49,884 nucleotides of DNA from Priapulus caudatus (lineage: Eukaryota > Priapulida > Priapulimorpha > Priapulimorphida > Priapulidae): the NCBI RefSeq assembly GCF_000485595.1, contig NW_014577770.1, positions 188,757-238,640 of the forward strand. Reading direction: 5' to 3'. Below the pieces are notes generated by a model. The model saw nothing but the letters and a program-made list of their open reading frames with translations. It was not told where the DNA came from and did no database searches. The stretch's first letter is position 1; each line of letters opens with the position of its first letter. Made by a program: the position numbers and the translations under genes. Shown here in pieces: positions 34,501 through 43,500 of this stretch.

Positions 34501-37500
34501 TGTCATAATATAGAATTTCGTGTTAGTCTAGTCATTTAGTGTCATAATATAGAATTTCATGTTAGTCTAGTCATTTAGTGTCATAATATAGAATTTCATA
34601 TTAGTCTAGTCATTTAGTGTCATAATATAGAATTTCATGTTAGGCTAGTCATTTAGTGTCAAAATATAGAATTTGATATTAGTCTATATTATGACACTTC
34701 TGATACGATCACACACACAACCGTGCGCACTTGCACAGTTAATTCCACAGGCCTGCGTGTAAGTTGCTCGGAATTGTTCCTACTTTTTCATTATCATTCT
34801 CCTCTTCTTCCCCTTCCCGTTTCCTCTCCCTTTTCCCTTCTTCTTCTCCTCCTCACTCCCTCCTCCTCCTCCTCTTCTTTTTCCTCTTCTTCTACTCATT
34901 CCTCTTCCTCCTGTTCTTGTTGTCCTTGTCTTCTCTCCCCCCTCCTCTTTCTGCTCCTCCTCCTTCTCGTAACTTCATCATTCTCTCTTCCTTTTCTTCC
35001 TCTCGCAAACCGCTAGGAATTTCAGACAAGGTCTATTTAAACAAACGTCATTTTTAGTTGGGAAATGACGCATACACACTGTTTACATCTGTGATACAAA
35101 ATCAGGTGGATTCAAGATTTACATTTTGAAAGGAATAGTTTGCCATCAGGAAGTAATACCAGAAAACAGCATACATTCGGTGAGGGTTATAGTGAAAATG
35201 TTTTTGTAGGGGTAGAGTTGCTTAAATAGCTACGGCCTGTTGACGAGTTAACTTCTATAACAAAGGATTTAATAATAACAAGTGCCACGGAGCGATAGCG
35301 CTCATCTAAACGTCTACTGCGGTGACTCTGTGGTGGAGGTGGTGGATCACGTAAACCCTGTTAGTCCCAAATGTGTTCACATACACGCCGAAACAGTGGA
35401 AATGCACAGGGATGGTATCAGGAACCTTCTCAAAGAATGTTCTTGGGATCATTATGAAAGTTGCCACGAGATGGCGCGTACGTTTAAAGTGTCTTCAGAT
35501 TAAAGATGGAAGCTCCCATCGTACGTGGTAGCAAACAACTATTTGCAAGACAGAATAGGTACCATTCATCCATTTACCTACGCAAGCCTACAGGCTGCAA
35601 TAGAGAGCCTGCCACCTGTAACCAATTAACGCAGGCAAAAACTACACGCAGTACCACCACCACATGCACTGGCAGTGGCCACTGGCATGGCATACGTTAC
35701 ATGTAACATACTGACAGTACAGAATGCCATGAAATTAATATGATTTAAGGAGCATAAACCTTCTTCAACCAAATTTAGCTTTGAAATTTCACTTGACATT
35801 GTAGCCTCATACATCCAGGCATGTATAGATTCTACTAGCAAACCCGGCAGTCAAATTCTTTCTAACAGACAGTAAACAAATCCATGTTTAACCCTCCTCT
35901 TGAGGGTCAGGGTATGACGCATTTCAGCAGAAGGTACATTTCATGGTCCTTTCAATAAAGCCATAAAAATGCTAGGTCACCGCTGAAACAAAAACGTTTT
36001 TCAATCGCTCCGTCAGACCATGTCCTCAGAAAATGTCTAAAATCTGCCCTGTGCCCATTGACCTTTGACCTGTGACCTCCAATTTCGGCACCAGTGATGG
36101 CCTTTCCTACCATGATGCTATACACCAACTATCACAAGCCTAGGTCGAGCCGTTTAGATTTGTGCCGCAATTGTGCATTTCCTCCTATACCTAAAGTTAA
36201 GGAGTGAATGTTCCCCCTTCTTTTACACCTCTTGACTTGACCTTGACCCCCAGCTTCGACATCCCAAACTCGTTTTCGGATTACCCCACGTCCGCGAATA
36301 CCGTGACCGTACGTCGAGGCTTAAGATTTGTGGCCCAACTGTTGGCGGACGGACGGACGGACGCTCGCCGGACCGGACGGACGATCATGCGATTCTACAA
36401 GCTGCATCTGACTATGTCAGATGAGCTAAAAACCAAACCGTTTGGCCACGCATGCACCCGTTAATCAACAGCATCAAGACACACATACTTATATACTGAT
36501 GGGGGGAAACAACCGAGCTACAGAGGTGAATGAGAAAATGCAACAGTATGGCAAACCACTGACGGAATACAACCTCAGCTAATTTGTTGAATCGGAAATG
36601 TGGCTATACTATCATGTTGCGACTAGTTACACATCCATCGCAATCTATCTATACTAGGCGGCAGCAATGATGAGCGAAGCAATAAGAGAGTGCTGGTGAT
36701 AGGTGCAGCTAGCTTCATTGGACTCCACGCCATCAACGCACTGCTGAACCAGAGCGATGTCCACCTGGTGGTAGGACTGGACAACTTCAAAGACCCCTAT
36801 GACATCACATTGAAACAGGTGCGGATGTTCAAATATTCTTTTCAGGTGGAACCATAACAACTGTATATAAAATAGAATAGAGCAGAAAATCCCCACTCTC
36901 TTCTTGGTGAAACGCTCAGAATTTTTCAAGAGAAATCATTTCCAGCTTTGTGAATTCATATGAAAATGGGTTCTCTATATTTATGTACTCTTGTATGTGC
37001 GCGCGCGCGCGTGCGTGCGTGCGAGTTGCAATAGTCTGAACACGTACGTACAACTTCTGTCTACTACAGGACAGAGCATACACATCCCACCAGGCGGGAG
37101 CGCTCATCTACCATGGTGACGCGTGCCACACCGACCTTCTACAGGAGCTGTTCATAAACCACAGCTTCACGCACGTGATGCACATCGCAGAACAGGGTGA
37201 CGAAAGGTAAGCAACATACCAGGCAGAGTAATGGAAGGTACAGAACATAAAATCAGGACCGACATACTAGATAAATAGATAGATATATATATATATAATC
37301 AACAGCTAATAATACCACTTATTATGTGTGTGTACAGTAAATGCATACATACAAACATATAAATACATCCATATATATATATTATATATTACTATATATT
37401 ACTATATTACTCCTGATACAAGTACATAGTCTACCCGTAAAATGTGTCATACACACATAGCATCCAGTCAATCTTGATGCGTCTCGTGAGTCCTTGCATT

Positions 37501-40500
37501 CCACCAGATCTTATTGGTTTTCTTCATCACGTCTTAACGAACCGATTAATGTGCCATCACAACGCGTTTAACGCACACACGCAAGCATGCACTCACACAC
37601 ACGCACGCACGCACGCGCGCACGCACACACACACTCTCACGCACGCACGCACGCACGCACGCACACGCACACACACGCACACCCTCACACACATGGACAC
37701 TTACACAGACGCTCATTCGTGCACGCACACCTTCACACATGCACGCATAAGCACGCACGAATGTAGAGCTTTGAATTTATTATTCTCCATTCTTGCTGCA
37801 GACAACCGAGCGCTGCTGCCGCCGACGACGACGACAACGGCTGTAACCTCGGTCTGCTAGAGGTTATCGCTACGATCAAACCACCCATCAAGCTCATACA
37901 CGTGACGCATCCACTCGCGGTCAGCGCCCCCTGTGGGAGCGTAGAGGGCAGCGGCAACGTGGACAGCGGTGCCGCCGCGGGACGACTAACCGAAGCAGCT
38001 AGCAACGGGACGCTGCATCCGGGGTCGGCCGAGACTGGCGACGTCGTCTCGACGCGTCACGAAAGCTTTAACGAGCACCTGCTGAGTCTGTTCTGCCAGT
38101 ACGACGGGCTGCAGGTACGGCAGCACTTTGCGAAAATCCCCCCAAAAAAACGTCAGAACGTTATCCGAACTACATGTACCACGCAATTTGTACTAGAACG
38201 CGAGTAGCAATATATCATATCAAGAGCTGATAATACCTAATATATAATAGGTATTATTAGCTCTTGATCTTATTCAACTCGCTTTGCCTCTATCGTTCGG
38301 CAAATAGGGTCAGGAACCATGAAAATAAAAACATTCACCATCTTGTGATAACGCGACATGACCAAATCACAAGAACGACACTCGTGTTCAAGCGTATTCC
38401 CCTCACTTAGGCTATCCGGATAAAACTGGGCGCCGTCTACGGCCCCTGGGGTAGTCCGGACAGAGGCGCCCTCTGGCTGGCCTCAGCCATCGCCGCGGGG
38501 GAGGAGGTCAAGCTGTGCTCGCCGGAGGGGGAGGGGGATACCGCAGCAGTCGACTACTCGTACATAGACGACGTCAGCGCCGCCCTGGTGGCGACTCTTG
38601 ACCACATTCCGGCCAGCTGCGAGGACGCGTTCTGCCTCACGAGCGGTCAGTCCGCAACAGTCACTGACCTCATCACGTGAGTGCCCTCCCTCACTTACCA
38701 TGCTCGGCATATGTCATCCTGCATTGTCTATATGTACGGCTCACAATACTCTGCACTGTCTGTATGTACCGTGCATGCATTGTACAAAGAGTAGATAATA
38801 ACAAGAGTTATTATCTACTCTTGATTGTACACAACGTGTACCGTAAATATGTATTGTTCACAATGTACTGCTCATTATTATTGTTCACTATATGTACTGA
38901 AAATATGTATTGTACACAAATTCAATGGTTACCATACATATTTATTGTACAAAACAGGTACCATACATGTGTATTGTACACAATGGTTACCATACATATT
39001 TATTGTACAAAACAGGCACCATACATGTGTATTGTACACAACCGAACGTGGACCGTAGATATATACCGTTCACAATATGTACCACAAACGTACTGTGCAT
39101 GAAGTGTACGTCACAGTTCACATACGTTCAGTATACGCCAGAAAATTAGAAAATACGTACTGAGCATATATACCTGTACCCTGCACATGTATTGCACACA
39201 TTGTCTACTGTATATATCATATGTACTGCTTGCATGCACGTGTAGTGAGCATAATTATCATCTGGACAGCTACAGATTCAATACCTAAGTTCATCCCTTA
39301 TAGTCATTGCCTTTTAGTTTTATGTTTTTTCCATATGTTGAACCCCTTACCTAACGTATTTAGAAATTCGGCTGGGACTGATCGTGTAACGATTCCAGCT
39401 GTACCGGTTTCAATACAAATCTAACCTTCTTCCCCCTCACTCTCACCACGCACAGACTACTAGAGGAGGGGATGCAAACGAAGGCCAGTACGCGAGTCGA
39501 TCGCATGCCGCCGCAAGTGGAGCGCGGCGCGCCACACCTCCCCTGCGACGTCGCTCGCGCGCGGACACTGCTGGGATATCGGCCGAGGGTTGGCCTTCGG
39601 CGCGGCGTAGCGCAGTTCCTCGAGTGGTTCCGGACATACAGCGAGAGCAGACGCGCGCGGGACGGGGCCGCGGGCGCCAGCGTGCAGCGACAGTTTCACG
39701 ACAGGTGGGTCGATTGTCGAACGGCAACGCGGCCAGTCTGTCTGCCGTGCAGACGACTAGAGACTAGTCACTAGAGCGATTGCGCACCCGCGAAAATAAA
39801 TTCGGTTGTATTGCGTGGTTTCGTTACACAAAGAGATCCCAACGCAACAGTCGTATCCGTTATTTTTCAGTTTGCCGACAAAAATGATCCGTTTACGGAA
39901 TAAAACAACCAAGCAAACAGGCCAACCTAGAACAATCTAAACAGTTTTTAACAGTCGAACAAGGAAGGGTTCCACTGTGACATTCGATTAAATGAGAATT
40001 GGGTCGACGCCAAGTGGACAAAAACAATACTATAATGTCAAATTCTTCGAGCATCTTAGACAGCGTCACAACGAACCCCCACATCTTACGATCCGCAGAT
40101 TAGTCGAGGAATCGGCCGAGCGAGGACGCCGCTACCGCTTCCTGCGCATCATGGCCGCCGCACGGCAGCAGATGACGCGCGACGGCTCGTTCCGCGCGTC
40201 GTACGTTGCCTGGGCGACGCGTCACGGCGTGCGCACGCCCGACCTCGCCTCGCGCCGAAACTTCACGTTCCACGCGCGCGCGGACTCCCCGTTGGCGGCG
40301 CGCGATGGCGGGCTGGTGCACCTGCCGTACCTGGCAGGGAACGTGGCGGCGCTCGCGCGCGTCTGCCTGTGGTACGAGGAGTGCGTCGCCTTCACGACGG
40401 ACGGGCGGCTGCGGGAGAACGTGCGCCCGCCGGCGGAGTGGGTGACGGCATTCGACGGGGAGGACGAGGGTCTGTATGTGTCCGAGGTAGACGCGTGCCG

Positions 40501-43500
40501 CGCTGACATGCACGACTGTGATGCCAGGTATGTAATGATGTGACATGTTGATAAGGCTGCACGCACGCACGCACACACACGTATATATATATAATATATA
40601 TCCGTGAGAGAGAGAGAGAAAGAGAGCGAGGAAGAGAGATAAATAGAAAGAGAGGGGGAGAGAGAAAGGGGGAAAAGTCAGTGATTGAGGCAGAAAGTCT
40701 GCCATCCTACCAACCCAGAAGCTGTAACCCGAAATATCAAAAATAGTTATGAATATTTTTCGTTTAAAATGTCATACATTTTGCACGACATATTACTTAA
40801 TTAGAACTATCACTGATAGTGATTAATACCCCCGCAATACCGCTTTGTCGGAGGGAAAATGGAAGGTCATGGTGTGGACCTTCAAGATGAGATATTGTTT
40901 CCATGGCAATGCCTTGACAGACGCACACACAAAATATGTCACGCACATCTTCCCTTCATTATGATCAAGTGTATGAAGTTTGATTGGAATCCCTTGAAAC
41001 TGTGGAAGTAATTCGCGCCACAAACTTTTTGCAACGGCGGGGTATAATCAAAGATGAGATACGGTTTCCATGACAACGCCTTGACCGATGCACACACAAA
41101 ATATGTCACGCACATCTAAGTGAACATCTGAATTTCAAGTGTATGAAGTTTCATTGGAATAACTGTGGAAGTAGTTTGCGCCACAAACTTTTTGCAACGG
41201 ACCGACCGCCCGCCTCCCCACCCGACCAACTGACTGGCCGACAGTCAGATGACTCCTATATACCCCCTTCAAACTTCGTTTGCGGTGGTATAAAAAGTTA
41301 TAACATCTTAGACTTATGCCATAACTACTTAAGATCCTTCTGACAACACCCTCCCCCCATCTAGATTCTGGAGCGCAACCAGCAATTGCTAATGAACCCA
41401 CTCACTTTACTAATCACTACACCACCTATCATCGCTATGCTCCATCGCGTCAAGTGCCGACTGCTCATCTACTCTAGGTCGCGCTGCGTTCCCGACCTCG
41501 AAACCAGCGCGTACCACTGCGAGTGCGAGCGGGAGTACCGGAAGACGTCGGACGGCCGCTGCATCGCGATCTACGACTCGCGGCGAGCGAAGTCGAGCTG
41601 GGAACGGCGCGACGAGATGACCGACTACTTTAATGGCGTCGACCTGAACGCGATGAAAGCCAGCGCCACCTGGCTGCGATACAAGGCGATGGCGAGTCCC
41701 GGCAGAGACTACATGGTGGCGCCACATCTGCGCGGAAACGTCGACGCGCTGAAGCGAGCTTGCATGGACACAAAGCTCTGCATAGGTACGCGACGCCATT
41801 TCACAGGCCATCGTTTTATCGCACGATCGACCAGTTGCAAATTATAATAAATTCTAACGATGTGTCACTGAACTGACTTATATTCAGGGTTACTTCTGCT
41901 ATAGAGATACTTACTTTCTCTAGTAAATAATTATTAATATTATATTCAAATATTTGCAATTATGTATCCATGCAATCAAGATATGTTCGAGTTTAACTTC
42001 CTTCACCTAATTTTGTTTATTCTTGCCTACTATTATTTTCTAGCCTTCACGACGGATGGTCTCCTAAAGAGCTCGCTCCAGCCATTCAACAAGTGGACAG
42101 CTCTGTCACCTGGCGAGTGGATGTATGCTCTCGACATCGACTACTGCGATGAAAGCAACAAGTTTATGTTCTGTGACTGGCAACTAGTGTGCGTCCCCGA
42201 GGGAACACAGGGCCCACTGTTTCGCTGCCTGGGCAAACGCCACGCCGCTAGAGCTGCCGCTGACCTCAGACATTGAAGGTCGTGTATGGGTGACCTTGTA
42301 TACTGACGTTCACCTTATATAGTGAAGGTCACATAGGGCTTAACTCAAATACTCATGCTGACTTTAAACCCTGAAGGTCACTTATAGCTGACCATAAACA
42401 GTGGAGGTCACATATGACTGACCTTAAACAATGAAGGTCACCTAGAACTCTTGATGTTGACCTCAAATATTTAAAGGCACAGCCTTCAATACTGATGATA
42501 AAAGCTGACTTTTCAATCTGATAATGCCACTCCATGTGTTATAGCAGTGGTTTCATTATAGCTTATACCACCAAGTCAAGACCCAATGGCTGCAAAGCAT
42601 TTCCACTAATTGTCTACATGTTTCGAATAGCATAAATACATGTAATAGCTTCTTGAAATTGAGTAAAGAAACGAAATGTTTCTGAGAGCAGCGACACTTT
42701 TAATGCATTCTTTTTGAAACAGCATTTCCAGCAAGAGTAATGCGCACCAATAACGTCAACAATCTGTGGGACGGAGCAGCGTGCACAGTCCAACCATCCT
42801 TCTCTCCCCTCTTTCCCACCTACAGTAGGCGTTGTTCATCTTTGGACCGCACGAAGAAGTTGAGCAGCCGCGTGGAGAGATTGAACTACCGATGCAACAT
42901 AACAGGACTGCTACGGATGAACGGCAACGCTAACGACCACCACGCCCACACATACGAACCGTGATCCACGTGGTGCAATAACCGATGCGCCGTAACAGGA
43001 CTGCTACAGATGAATGATAATGCTAACGACTACTACTCCCATATGAACATTACTATGCCATATACGAACCGTGATCCACGTGATGCAATAACCGATGCGC
43101 CATAACAGGACTGCTACAGATGAATGATAATGCTAACGACTACTACTCCCATATGAACATTACTATGCCATATACGAACCGTGATCCACGTGATGCAATA
43201 ACCGATGCGCCATAACAGGACTGCTACAGATGAATGATAATGATAACGACTACTATTCCCATATGAACATTACTATGCCATATACGAACCTTGATCCACG
43301 TCGTGCAATTCTCCGGTCCCGTCTCGAGGAATTTCTCGTAGAGGATGCGGCATCGCTCGAACTCCCGCAGCTGAATCTCTAGGTCGATGTAGCCGCGAAA
43401 CAGCTTGTCCTTCGGGCATCGGCCGATCGCCATTCCCTGCGGGCGAGAAGGAAACGTGCAACGTCAAAACAGGCATGATGCCAAAATACACGTGAGGGAC

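Noticed and set aside
35282-35503. 73-codon plus ORF ([14 protein letters not shown]...)
   Set aside because: It has a protein-like look but starts within a dispersed repeat end and shows no splice sites that link it to the epimerase-like gene.
37297-37425. Sequence words CAACAGCTAATAATAC and TATTACTCCTGATA resembling micro-palindrome arms
   Set aside because: Each has only one arm and no matching 7-bp flanks; possibly dead copies, too weak to list.
40100-40705. 201-codon minus ORF
   Set aside because: Antisense of epimerase-like exon 40099-40527, which is supported by phase and homology.
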